A DNA stretch of 64,000 bases from Brienomyrus brachyistius (GCF_023856365.1 NC_064553.1:19183453-19247452), one strand, 5' to 3'; positions 22,778-32,402 are shown, counted from the first letter of the stretch. Program-made: numbers and translations. Notes: generated by a model from the sequence alone, not told the origin.

Positions 22778-23603
22778 AAAAAGTATGTGAACTCTTTGGA
22801 ATTTCCTGGTTTTCTGCATTAATGGGTCATAAAATGTGATCTGCTCTTCATCTGTTACAAAAATGCACTTTTTTTACCTGATAGTGCTATTTAGAAGAGG
22901 CATATGCTGAGTTCAACGGTGCCTCACAGGAAAGAGATAGGAAAGACCTACAGTGCAATAAATAATTGTTGATCTGCTTAAAGCTTTAAAGGTTTGCAAA
23001 GTCATCTGCCAACAAAGAAGGTTCTTCATGGTAGAAACTGAGGTTGTCAGTATATAAGTTTATTGTTAAATAAATTGTTCTCTGAAGCATCTTCTGATTG
23101 ATTAAAATAATATGTATTTGTATTCCCTATACTTTAGGGTGACAAAGATTTGAGGATAATGACAAACCTGCAATTTGGTTGAACTAATTGCAGAAATGTT
23201 GATTGGTTATCGAATTTAACAATATATCATAATGAATAAATTGTCCAAATATTTCAGGATTCGTTAATTCTATTGAATGCCTAGATGGAATTCATGTTCC
23301 CATCATTGTAATAAAGTACTGCATGTAGGAGATTATGTGGACCGGCAACCTTTACACAACATTAATGGGCACCTTGTACCACTTTATTCCAATTCAGAGC
23401 TTCCCAATGTGTAACTTATTAGGGCCTACCTGTGTCCACTGTCAAGATCACACAAACATTATTCATTGTCCCAGCAAAACAGCCAGGCTCTGTCCATGAT
23501 TCAAGGATTTATAGGTGTAATGAGGTGGAGCTGGAGGGTGCGATCTGGTTGGGGCATGGTAATTTCATTAACCTGGCTGCAACAATTAAGCAATCAGCAC
23601 GCG

Positions 23604-23609
23604 TATATA
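23604..23609 (+). promoter_or_regulatory. TATA-like box in the 5' LTR
   Basis: GCGTATATAGG occurs 88 bases into the LTR and is the only good TATA motif in its first part. The identical motif is in the 3' LTR at about 30226. Use is inferred. Confidence 0.45.
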
Positions 23610-24431
23610 GGACCCGGTTGTGGTTGCGTGTGTGACTGATTTGCAAGCGTGACGTGACTCTCCGTGTGCTAGTATCTCCTTTTCCGGAAGTTGTGGCTAT
23701 ATCCAACGCTGCAGGTAGGGCATCAGTGGACGGGGTCGTTTGTTTGCTGTATGGGTGGTTGTAATGTGCTTTTGGTATCTTTCTTACAGTTGCAAGGGCT
23801 TAGTAAATCTAGCAGCTTGCGGTTGCTTCCGCTTTTAAGGCTTTCCAACTTTTACCGCGTGTAATCTGCCAGGTATGTCTTGTCTCCTTTTACCAATGTT
23901 TGGGTAGTAGGGGCATACCTAATACTGTGTTTGTATTTGTAGTGGATCGCGACTTGGAGTGTCCCGGACCGACGTGAGCCAGACCATCAACGGGATACTA
24001 AGTCACTACAAGTGCTGCTGTTTTGCCCGGATGTTTTATGTTTTGTTTCATGTTTTAATGGGTTTTAAGTATTAATGTTTTATTGATTGGATGTACATTG
24101 GGGGGGTGTCGTTGGGAAGGCTTGGTGCTGGGTGGTGAGGACCCGTGTCGGGCGATACCGCGCTGCGTGGTCGCGTTGCTTTCTTTTAGCCCACCCCTTG
24201 GGTGGATGTACGTGCGTCATGTACTGCGGGACCCCTTAGAGTGTTGTCTGACTGTATGCCTCCCATTCCCCTCCCGATAACAGCTGCCTGGTTTGGGTTT
24301 TCTCTTGTTGTGTGATTGGAGTGTTTTAAACATGATTTGATGTGTATTCTTTGTGCTGTGATTTTGGGTTTTGTAATTTGCTGTTTGGTTTTTTTTGTGT
24401 TTTTATTTTGAGTGTTACTAGCCAGCAGCCT

Positions 24432-24437
24432 AATAAA
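24432..24437 (+). terminator. LTR poly(A) signal
   Basis: AATAAA about 180 bases before the LTR end. The copy in the 3' LTR at 31052-31057 would be the one used for the element's RNA. Confidence 0.5.
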
Positions 24438-24617
24438 GGGAGTGTTTATGGTCTTCGCGTCTCCCCTATGGTGATCACGAATCTGTGTCCTTTTATATTG
24501 GAGTGGGTTTTGAACTCTGGTATTCTAATTCTCTGGGTGAAATTCCCAGAGTGGCGTAGTCGGCTTGTCCATTTCCGTATTCCCTCGCTACTTCCTCCCT
24601 CAGTAACGCCACAGATT

Positions 24618-24635
24618 TGGCGTAGTCGGCAGGAT
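24618..24635 (+). promoter_or_regulatory. Primer-binding site complementary to tRNA-Ser
   Basis: TGGCGTAGTCGGCAGGAT begins four bases after the 5' LTR. Its complement, ATCCTGCCGACTACGCCA, is the 3' end (with CCA) of vertebrate cytosolic tRNA-Ser as I know it. This would be the start point of minus-strand DNA synthesis. Confidence 0.75.
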
Positions 24636-24824
24636 CTTCACCAGCATATGGTGGAGACGTGATTTCCTGATCACTCCCTTGGAAGGATAGGTGAATTTTT
24701 ATCTTTTGTTTTATGATTTGGTTTCGAATGTGTATGTAACCGAGAGGCAAAACAGCAGCATTTGTGTCCGTTGAGCTGGTATTTTACGTAAATTTGCTGA
24801 GTCTCGTAGTCCACCTACTTTGTC

Positions 24825-25886
24825 ATGGATGATGAAGTGCAACAGCTCCGGGATTTGGTGGGGCAGCTCCAGGCTGATATTGATTGTTTGCGCCAGGAGC
24901 GAGCAGAGGCTCCAGATCCCTCCGTCACCCAATCCGCCCCTGCACCTCCACCTGTTTCAGCCGAGCATCGTGTTTTCACCGACTGGTTTGCTTTTATTTC
25001 TAGGGACCGGAAGTGTCCCATGTTTGGGGGCACGTCTGGGGTGAGCTTCGAGGAATGGGAGGACGAGGTGCAAGCGTGTATGCGGGCTCGGCAATTGTCA
25101 TCTGTTGATCAAGCATTTTTTCTGTTTGACCACTTAGAGGCGGGAGCCAAGGAGGAGATTAAACATCGCTCCGCGGTTGAACGGGGTGACCCGGAAAGGA
25201 TACTGGCAATATTGCGTGAGCTGTATGGTTGTTCTTATTCTCATGTATTGTTGCAGGAAGCTTTCTTTTCTAGGAAGCAACAGGATGGGGAGGGTCTGCT
25301 TGAGTTTTCATTGGCCCTAATGAGTTTGATGGGTAAGATTCAACAGGCTGCGGTACCTAATGCCGAGGTAATGTTAAGAGACCAATTTATGGAGCATGTT
25401 GCTGATTGTGCACTCCGTAGAGAGTTGAAACGACTGGTTCGGTGTCAACCCTCCATGAGGTTGTTAGATGTACGGAGGGAGGCTCTTAGATGGGAACGTG
25501 AGGGTACCCCCTTTGGTGGGCGCGGTCGCAGTTTGTCCATTCCCGCTGCCTATGGTATCTCCTATGGGTTGCAAGGTCAGTCATACTCTGCCCCTAGGGT
25601 GGTAGCCTCAAATAGTGAGTTTCTAGAATTAAAGGACCTCCTGACACGGCAACAAGAGCAGATTAACTTGCTCACTCGGTCTGTATCACTTTTGCAGGCC
25701 TCTAAGCAAGTTCGCCCTCCTCACGGCCCTGTCATTTGTCGCCGGTGTCAGCAACCTGGTCACTTTGCACGGAATTGTGAGGGACCAAGGGTTTCTGGTC
25801 CTAGGGACCCACCCTCTTCCGGCTCGGTGTCAAGCCTTGCCCAGTCTGGTCAGCAGCCGGGAAACGAGTACCCGCCGCGTTGTTGA
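24825..25886 (+). CDS. gag: Gypsy Gag polyprotein, intact ORF (353 aa)
   Basis: The Gag protein would build the cytoplasmic particle that packages the element's RNA. The ATG at 24825 lies 190 bases after the primer site and opens MDDEVQQLRDLVGQLQADI, a probable coiled-coil start. The middle (residues 45-225) has the mostly helical look of a retroelement capsid (FEEWEDEV, FFLFDHLEAGAKEEI, REALRWERE). Near residues 305-318 is a zinc knuckle, CRRCQQPGHFARNC, with C-x2-C-x4-H-x4-C spacing. The ORF is uninterrupted to the TGA at 25884-25886. Pol begins in the -1 frame and overlaps its end, so a frameshift is likely needed for Gag-Pol. Confidence 0.9.
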   Translation: MDDEVQQLRDLVGQLQADIDCLRQERAEAPDPSVTQSAPAPPPVSAEHRVFTDWFAFISRDRKCPMFGGTSGVSFEEWEDEVQACMRARQLSSVDQAFFLFDHLEAGAKEEIKHRSAVERGDPERILAILRELYGCSYSHVLLQEAFFSRKQQDGEGLLEFSLALMSLMGKIQQAAVPNAEVMLRDQFMEHVADCALRRELKRLVRCQPSMRLLDVRREALRWEREGTPFGGRGRSLSIPAAYGISYGLQGQSYSAPRVVASNSEFLELKDLLTRQQEQINLLTRSVSLLQASKQVRPPHGPVICRRCQQPGHFARNCEGPRVSGPRDPPSSGSVSSLAQSGQQPGNEYPPRC

Positions 25887-28800
25887 GCCACAGCGCGGAG
25901 GGGGTTTCTACTGGCTCTATAGTGGAGAATGTGGGGATGGTGTCTCAGTTAATGTCATCTTGTCCGCACATTAGCGTTAATATGGGTGGGGTGGAGGTAT
26001 CCTGCTTGGTGGATACTGGATCGATGGTGTCCACGATTACGGAAAGCTGTTTTAGGAGCCATTTTGAACCATGGGGGCCTGATCGATTGAAGCTGTGTCA
26101 GTGGCTGCAGCTTCGTGCTGCCAATGGCCTGGCCATTCCGTATGTTGGGTATCTGGAAATGGATGTGACCCTTTGTGGTAGGGAGATACCAGGTTGTGGT
26201 GTATTAGTGGTCAAGGATCCACCCGGGGGTGTAGTTCCCCAAGCACCTGGTGTTTTAGGGGTGAACATCATTAGTAAGTGTTATCGCGACCTGTTTGGTC
26301 AGCATGGGCCGCTTTGGGTTGAACATCCGCCTGTGGTGCAGGCCCCGAGGTCAGTCCGGCAGGCTTTGCAGCAGTGTCATCAGGTTGATGCGATCCCTAC
26401 TGAGTCCTGTAGGACTGTGCGTGTAAGGGGAGGCAGGGCGTCTCGTGTCCCTGGGGGTGTCCTTGCATTTGTTCCGACTACCTGTTCTGGTCACATTGCG
26501 CACGGCTCTGTCTTGTTTGAGCCGCATGCGGCTGGGTTGCCCGGAGGGCTTTTGGCCCCTTCAGCTTTGGTTCAAGTGGATCGGGGAACTGCTTATATTC
26601 CAGTGGTTAACGTGGGTACGGAGGCAGTGGTGTTATATCCCCGTACCATTCTGGGGAGGCTGAGTGATGTTCTTATAACCAGTTTACCTACTGGAGTTGC
26701 TGAAGTGAGGGCGGTGGCTGGTTCGGTTACCGATCAAGTTGCCCATGCTTCCATTGAAACCCGGATCCAGGAACTTGATTTGTCAGCATTGCCTAGTTCA
26801 GAGCAGGATCAGGTAAGGGCCGTCTTGCTGAAGTTTAGCTCGGTGTTTGCTGTACATGATGGGGATTTGGGTTGCAGTAACCTCATTTCCCACGAGATTC
26901 CATTATTGGATGACATTCCGGTTCGTCAGCGTTATCGGCGATTACCTCCCTCCGAGTATGAGGTAGTGAAGGCCCATATCCAACAGCTGCTTGAGGCACA
27001 GGTCATTCGGGAGAGTTGCAGTCCCTATGCATCCCCCATCGTTCTGGTTAGGAAAAAGGATGGTAGCCCTCGGTTGTGTGTGGATTATCGGCAGCTAAAT
27101 AGTAAGACCCGTAAGGATGCTTTTCCATTGCCTCGCATCGAGGAATCTTTGGATGCCCTTTCAGGTGCATGCTGGTTTTCTACCCTCGATCTAGCCAGTG
27201 GTTATAATCAAGTGCCCGTTGCGGAATCGGATAGGACCAAGACTGCCTTTTGCACGCCTTTTGGGCTTTTTGAGTGGAACCGAATGCCATTTGGGCTTTG
27301 TAACGCGCCTAGTACCTTTCAACGGTTGATGCAGCGAATCTTTGGGGATCAGCATTGTCAGGCATTGTTGCTCTACTTGGATGATGTGGTGGTCTTTTCC
27401 TCCTCTGTTTTACAGCATCTGGAACGATTGGAGTTGGTACTTGGACGGCTACAGCGGGAGGGCCTTAAAGCCAAGTTGGAGAAATGTGCTTTCTTTCAGA
27501 AGGAAGTTGGTTACTTGGGTCATGTGATTTCAAGCCAGGGCGTCTCGACAGACCCTAAAAAGGTTGAGGCGGTGGCTACGTGGAAGAGGCCTTCTAATGT
27601 TTCTGAGCTCCGCTCCTTTTTGGGGTTCACTAGCTACTATCGCCGTTTTGTGGAGGGATTTGCACAGCTGGCAGCCCCTTTGCATAAGTTAGTGGCAGAG
27701 CTAGTCGGGACAAAGTCGCGAGGCGCTTCAGGCCGTTCTCTGGCTTCTGCATGGACTGCACAGTGTGAGCTTAGCTTTGAGGGCTTAAAGAGTAGATTGG
27801 TGGGGTCACCAGTGTTGGCCTATGCCGATTTTTCTTTGCCTTTTCGATTGGAAATAGATGCAAGCCATGGGGGCCTGGGTGCTGTTCTTTCTCAAGAACA
27901 GGGTGGCCTAATTCGGCCTATTGCATATGCTAGTCGGGGCTTGAGGCCCGCGGAGCGGAACATGTCGAACTACAGCTCCATGAAACTCGAGTTTCTTGCG
28001 CTGAAGTGGGCCATGACGGAGAAATTTCGTGAGTACCTGTTGGGCGCTAAGTGCATTGTGTTTACTGGTAATAACCCCCTCGCCCATCTTTCTACCGCCA
28101 AGCTGGGTGCTACCGAACAGCGGTGGGCGGCTGAACTTGCGGTGTTTGATTATGAACTGAAGTATCGGTCGGGTACTAGTAATAGAAATGCCGATGCTTT
28201 GTCTCAGCAACATCTACCGCCTAGTTCTGCCTCGGATCGTCCTGGGACGGCTGTCCCAGTTGTCGTGCAGCAGACCCCGGTACCCAGTAATTGCATCTTT
28301 GCGTCACAGGCGGTTGTTTCGGTCTTTCCGCAGTGTTCTTCGGTCGACTTGCGAGTTCAGCAAGAAGCTGACCCTGATATTTGTAGCATCCTGACCTTTT
28401 GGAATAGGAGGGAGCGTCCTACTGCCGTGGAACGGGGGCAGCTATCATCTTCAGCCGTGTTGTTGTTACGTCAGTGGGACCGTCTGGTGGAAAAGGATGG
28501 GGTACTGTATCGGAGGATTCTCCGTCCTGATGGGGGTGAAGAGGTGTTCCAGCTGGTCTTGCCCAGGTCTTTGCAGGTGGTGGTGCTGAAACAGCTTCAT
28601 CAAGATCATGGTCATCAAGGTATCGAGAGAACGAGTCAGCTAGTGCGGCAGCGGTGTTATTGGCCAGGAATGGCATCTGATATTACACGCTGGTGCCAGG
28701 AGTGTGAACGCTGCCAGGTCAGTAAAGACTCCCAGCCTGTTCCCCACAGCTACATGGGACACTTGTTGGCCTCACGACCCAATGAAATCGTAGCCTTGGA

Positions 28801-29035
28801 TTTCACCATTTTGGAGCCAGCACGTAATGGGGTGGAGAATGTGTTGGTGATGACTGATGTCTTCAGTAAGTATACTTTGGCTATACCAACACGGGACCAA
28901 CGCGCCTCAACAGTGGCACATGTTTTGGTGACCGAGTGGTTTTACAAATTGGGAGTCCCGGGTCGTATTCATTCCGACCAGGGCCGTAATTTTGAGTGCG
29001 TTGATGCATCAACTCTGCATTTTGTATGGTGTTAG
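25880..29035 (+). CDS. pol: Gypsy Pol: protease, reverse transcriptase, RNase H and most of integrase (frameshifted)
   Basis: The frame holds the enzymes that mature the particle, copy RNA to DNA and insert it. In order (numbering from 25880): aspartic protease with DTGS at residues 45-48; reverse transcriptase with LCVDYRQLN near 394-402 and catalytic YLDD at 499-502; RNase H with EIDAS at 658-662; the integrase zinc domain with its H..H..CxxC residues at about 905-950; then the integrase core with ALDF and HSDQGRNF giving the first two acidic residues. The frame breaks just after HSDQGRNF, around 28995, and stops at 29033. Residue 730 is Gly where this family has the fourth RNase H Asp (TDNNPL). 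The frame is -1 relative to gag. Confidence 0.9.
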   Translation: MLSHSAEGVSTGSIVENVGMVSQLMSSCPHISVNMGGVEVSCLVDTGSMVSTITESCFRSHFEPWGPDRLKLCQWLQLRAANGLAIPYVGYLEMDVTLCGREIPGCGVLVVKDPPGGVVPQAPGVLGVNIISKCYRDLFGQHGPLWVEHPPVVQAPRSVRQALQQCHQVDAIPTESCRTVRVRGGRASRVPGGVLAFVPTTCSGHIAHGSVLFEPHAAGLPGGLLAPSALVQVDRGTAYIPVVNVGTEAVVLYPRTILGRLSDVLITSLPTGVAEVRAVAGSVTDQVAHASIETRIQELDLSALPSSEQDQVRAVLLKFSSVFAVHDGDLGCSNLISHEIPLLDDIPVRQRYRRLPPSEYEVVKAHIQQLLEAQVIRESCSPYASPIVLVRKKDGSPRLCVDYRQLNSKTRKDAFPLPRIEESLDALSGACWFSTLDLASGYNQVPVAESDRTKTAFCTPFGLFEWNRMPFGLCNAPSTFQRLMQRIFGDQHCQALLLYLDDVVVFSSSVLQHLERLELVLGRLQREGLKAKLEKCAFFQKEVGYLGHVISSQGVSTDPKKVEAVATWKRPSNVSELRSFLGFTSYYRRFVEGFAQLAAPLHKLVAELVGTKSRGASGRSLASAWTAQCELSFEGLKSRLVGSPVLAYADFSLPFRLEIDASHGGLGAVLSQEQGGLIRPIAYASRGLRPAERNMSNYSSMKLEFLALKWAMTEKFREYLLGAKCIVFTGNNPLAHLSTAKLGATEQRWAAELAVFDYELKYRSGTSNRNADALSQQHLPPSSASDRPGTAVPVVVQQTPVPSNCIFASQAVVSVFPQCSSVDLRVQQEADPDICSILTFWNRRERPTAVERGQLSSSAVLLLRQWDRLVEKDGVLYRRILRPDGGEEVFQLVLPRSLQVVVLKQLHQDHGHQGIERTSQLVRQRCYWPGMASDITRWCQECERCQVSKDSQPVPHSYMGHLLASRPNEIVALDFTILEPARNGVENVLVMTDVFSKYTLAIPTRDQRASTVAHVLVTEWFYKLGVPGRIHSDQGRNFECVDASTLHFVWC

Positions 29036-30077
29036 TAAGTCACGTACTACCCCTTATCATCCAGCGGGTAACGGTCAGTGTGAGCGTTTCAATCGTACTT
29101 TGCACAATCTTTTGCGGACACTTCCTGCGTCCCAGAAGAGGGATTGGTCAGCATGTTTACCCCAGGTGACATTTAGTTACAATACTACACCGCATCAATC
29201 TACTGGTGAGACACCATACTTTCTTATGTTTGGACAAGATCCCAAACTGCCTGTGGATTTTTTGTTGGGCAGGGTTCAAGAACCAGTGCCTGGTACAGTG
29301 AACGACTGGATAGTGGAGCATCAAACCCGATTTCAGTTAGCGTTTGAGGGTGCCAGGGAGCGTCTTGCTATGGCCGCAGGGCGGCGTAAGGAGCGCCATG
29401 ATTACCGGGTGAAGGCTGCACCGTTACAGGAGAACCAGTTAGTGTATGTACGTGATCTTGGAGTCCGGGGCCGACATAAAATCCAAGACCTCTGGAGTTC
29501 AGTGGTGCATAAGGTATTGAAAACCCCTAGGTTGGGGGGTGTGGTTTATACTGTCGCACCAGTTGATGCTCTAGAGAAGGTCAAGCATGTTCATCGGACC
29601 ATGCTTAAGCCCTGTGTTGGTTGTGAAGTCGAAGGTGATCCTCAGCCTTTTCCAGCTGAAGAGGTGGCTACCTCCGAGGACTCGTTTGAGCAGGAGCTCT
29701 GGGTTCGGATCCCTGCAGTGGAGGGGAATACAGCGTCATCTGCCCCTGGGGCTGCCTGTACAGGTCTTTCCCGGTGCCCCCAGTCGTTGGCTGCAACGTT
29801 GCCTCCAGCCATGCCAATTCACTCTGGGGTAGGCGGGGAGGAATATGCCTCTTGGCATACGGGTACCCCTTCAAGACCCTCTGTAGTCACCACTCAAGTG
29901 ATGGAACAGCCAAGTACCAGTGGGGTAGGGATACGAAGAACCGCCAGGACCACTGCAGGCCGACATACTAATCTGTATCATCTTCCTAGGTCGGTAGGGG
30001 GCGTGGCCTTAGGGGCTGTGAGTTCTTCCGGACCTGTGTCTCATGCGGTAGGGGCTGTGTTTAGACCTTGGCAGTAA
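28992..30077 (+). pseudogene. pol: Gypsy integrase C-terminal part, in a shifted frame
   Basis: This open frame continues the integrase beyond the break. It starts within CILYGVSKSRTTPYHPAGN and carries the third catalytic acid in GQCERFN. It then has the helical linker (RERLAMAAGRRKERHDY) and a C-terminal beta-rich domain ending HVHRTMLKPC. The last 130 residues are low-complexity and end at 30075-30077 without a visible chromodomain. No start codon belongs here. It is separated from 25880-29035 by a short deletion-type frameshift, so the copy makes no complete integrase. Confidence 0.85.
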
Positions 30078-30137
30078 CTCGGGGTTTGGTTGTAGCTGTC
30101 CATCGTCGGGACGACGATGCAAAATCCTGGGGTAGAT

Positions 30138-31233
30138 TGTAATGAGGTGGAGCTGGAGGGTGCGATCTGGTTGGGGCATGGTAATTTCATTAACCTGGCT
30201 GCAACAATTAAGCAATCAGCACGCGTATATAGGACCCGGTTGTGGTTGCGTGTGTGACTGATTTGCAAGCGTGACGTGACTCTCCGTGTGCTAGTATCTC
30301 CTTTTCCGGAAGTTGTGGCTATATCCAACGCTGCAGGTAGGGCATCAGTGGACGGGGTCGTTTGTTTGCTGTGGGTGGTTGTAATGTGCTTTTGGTATCT
30401 TTCTTACAGTTGCAAGGGCTTAGTAAATCTAGCAGCTTGCGGTTGCTTCCGCTTTTAAGGCTTTCCAACTTTTACCGCGTGTAATCTGCCAGGTATGTCT
30501 CGTCTCCTTTTACCAATGTTTGGGTAGTAGGGGCATACCTAATACTGTGTTTGTATTTGTAGTGGATCGCGACTTGGAGTGTCCCGGACCGACGTGAGCC
30601 AGACCATCAACGGGATACTAAGTCACTACAAGTGCTGCTGTTTTGCCCGGATGTTTTATGTTTTGTTTCATGTTTTAATGGGTTTTAAGTATTAATGTTT
30701 TATTGATTGGATGTACATTGGGGGGGTGTCGTTGGGAAGGCTTGGTGCTGGGTGGTGAGGACCCGTGTCGGGCGATACCGCGCTGCGTGGTCGCGTTGCT
30801 TTCTTTTAGCCCACCCCTTGGGTGGATGTACGTGCGTCATGTACTGCGGGACCCCTTAGAGTGTTGTCTGACTGTATGCCTCCCATTCCCCTCCCGATAA
30901 CAGCTGCCTGGTTTGGGTTTTCTCTTGTTGTGTGATTGGAGTGTTTTAAACATGATTTGATGTGTATTCTTTGTGCTGTGATTTTGGGTTTTGTAATTTG
31001 CTGTTTGGTTTTTTTTGTGTTTTTATTTTGAGTGTTACTAGCCAGCAGCCTAATAAAGGGAGTGTTTATGGTCTTCGCGTCTCCCCTATGGTGATCACGA
31101 ATCTGTGTCCTTTTATATTGGAGTGGGTTTTGAACTCTGGTATTCTAATTCTCTGGGTGAAATTCCCAGAGTGGCGTAGTCGGCTTGTCCATTTCCGTAT
31201 TCCCTCGCTACTTCCTCCCTCAGTAACGCCACA
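30138..31233 (+). repeat. 3' LTR of the Gypsy element (1096 bp)
   Basis: By-eye comparison with the 5' LTR shows one 2-bp difference (CTGTATGGG at 23747 versus CTGTGGG at 30370) and one C/T difference (TGTCTTGTC versus TGTCTCGTC). The rest looks identical. A short purine-rich tract (TGGGGTAGA) precedes it. Confidence 0.95.
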
Positions 31234-31511
31234 TAGGGAATGTACATTGTATGACAAATTTGCATAGGCAATATAAATTGTCTATTTGTGGCTTTAATTG
31301 AGATGTTGATTCAGAGGAACATTTCCCTCCACCTTGGAGACCTCAGAGATGGCAGAGTTCTCAGGGACATCCTTGCAAATGACCATATTCCTTAGTAATC
31401 ACTTACAACCAGTACGATAAATGAAATAAAGACCAATTTGCTAAAGATTCATTCATGTGTTCTTTATCGCCTGCATAAAAAAATGAAACACTGAAACTTC
31501 TTGGTCATTTC
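31234..31511. other. Spacer between Gypsy element and solo LTR
   Basis: The first 30 bases belong to the Harbinger remnant. The rest is AT-rich and unrecognised. Confidence 0.4.
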
Positions 31512-31768
31512 CGTCATGAGTTACACGGCACCGAGGAAGCAGGCGAAGGGCATAAAAACTGGAGTAAAAAGGGATTTAATTGAGGCATACGGAACAAAAA
31601 ATCACCATAACAATACAATGACAGAACTAGGGAATCATACTCTGACATGGACTTAAATACACAAGACTAATTGAAAATAACAAGAAACAGCTGATGACAT
31701 CGGGATATGACACGAGGTTAACGAGGGGGACGTGACACACCGAAGGATCATACAAGCAGGTCATGACA
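31512..31768. repeat. Solo LTR with perfect 5-bp duplication (ATTTC)
   Basis: ATTTC lies on both sides (31507-31511 and 31769-31773). The body ends AGGTCATGACA and shares GGACTTAAATACACAA and GACGTGACACAC-type motifs with the LTRs at 1181-1435 and 37076-37373. Its first base pair is CG rather than TG, best read as a point change. Confidence 0.75.
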
Positions 31769-31837
31769 ATTTCACAGCAATTGGGAATCATCCATCATTT
31801 GGTGGCCACAAAATACACCTTTTCTCTTCTTACTTGG

Positions 31838-32223
31838 TGTCACGCCCACCTCGTGAGACTATAAGCAAATTAGGAGCCAGCAGCCACGCCTGGAATTCCT
31901 TTTAAAAGCCCGACCTGTCTCGCACCCGGTGCAAGGTATTGCTACTCCTATGAGTCTTGCTCAGCGCTTACTTATTGTCTTCTCTGCAGTCCTGATCCAA
32001 CTCATCTGCCGTGTTCCTGTCCTTAACCGTCCAGTCCCCACTCCTGCTGTATATTCTTCCTTGTCTTGTAGAATCTTCGTCAAACTGATCTCACTGGCTT
32101 CTCGACTCCTACGCTATGTGCCCTCAACTTCGCTCTGATATGTGACTTGGATACTGGCTGCTTGGGATATAATAAACACTGTTTACTCCAAGAAAATCTC
32201 TCATGTCGTTTTTTGACACAACA
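31838..32223 (+). repeat. Probable solo LTR of a second family
   Basis: Starts TGTCACGCCC and ends TTTGACACAACA. It holds AATAAA at about 32171, upstream of a likely U5. The flanks CTTGG (31833-31837) and TTTGG (32224-32228) share four of five bases. Confidence 0.5.
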
Positions 32224-32335
32224 TTTGGAGTTTTTGGGTCCTCTCCTCCATTGTCATCTGGCTTTCTTTCTTGTACTTCTTTGTCTTCCCTTTTCCCTGT
32301 TTTTGTATTATTCTGTCTTACTGTTGTAATGTATC

Positions 32336-32402
32336 ACAACACATCCATGTAAAGCACCTTGGGGCAACACTGTTGTGAAAGGCACTATATAAAATTAAAT
32401 TG
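32336..32402 (+). repeat. LINE/SINE 3' tail fragment
   Basis: TGTAAAGCACCTTGGGGCAAC ... AGGCACTATATAAAATTAAATTGA resembles the 3' tail shared by several fish LINEs and SINEs. The upstream body is not present. Confidence 0.45.

Larger units (their letters stand above)
21609..23000 (+). mobile_element. Tc1-like 5' remnant split by a LINE tail
   Basis: The element starts TACAGTGGTATAAAAAAAGTATGTGAAC (21621-21648) and resumes after the insertion at 22778 with AAAAAGTATGTGAACTCTTTGGAATTTCCTGG..., the continuous 5' end of a fish Tc1 element. From about 22900 it becomes unrecognisable, and no transposase block is visible. Confidence 0.5.
23516..24613 (+). repeat. 5' LTR of the Gypsy element (1098 bp)
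   Basis: Starts TGTAATGAGG and ends ACGCCACA. A TATA-like box (TATATA, 23604-23609) and a poly(A) signal (AATAAA, 24432-24437) mark approximate U3/R and R/U5 zones. A motif shared with the primer site (TGGCGTAGTCGGC) lies at about 24552-24564 in U5. Confidence 0.95.
23516..31233 (+). mobile_element. Full-length Gypsy (Ty3-type) LTR retrotransposon
   Basis: The 7.7-kb element has two 1.1-kb LTRs with TG...CA ends. It also has a primer-binding site complementary to tRNA-Ser, a gag ORF with a CCHC knuckle, and pol in the order protease, reverse transcriptase, RNase H, integrase. A 4-bp duplication TAGG (5 bp ATAGG if the last A is shared) flanks it at 23512-23515 and 31234-31237. The LTRs differ by eye at one substitution and one 2-bp indel, so insertion was recent. 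There is no env ORF. Pol is frameshifted, so this copy cannot move on its own. Confidence 0.95.
23210..31300 (+). pseudogene. PIF/Harbinger transposase remnant, interrupted by the Gypsy element
   Basis: Left of the Gypsy element, plus frames read GFVNSIECLDGIHVPI (23258-23306), GDYVDRQ (23331-23350) and PAKQPGSVHDSRIYR (23472-23515). These match the catalytic region of Harbinger transposases (the CIDCTHVPI and WPGSVHDS blocks). Right of it, at 31234, the frame resumes with ECTLYDKFA, as expected after SRIYR. Frameshifts and stops show it was dead. Flanking parts of the transposon are not recognisable. Confidence 0.6.

Noticed and set aside
29668..30328. Minus-strand frames in the 3' end of the Gypsy element
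   Set aside because: They are shadows of pol and of the LTR; the LTR part appears identically in the 5' LTR.
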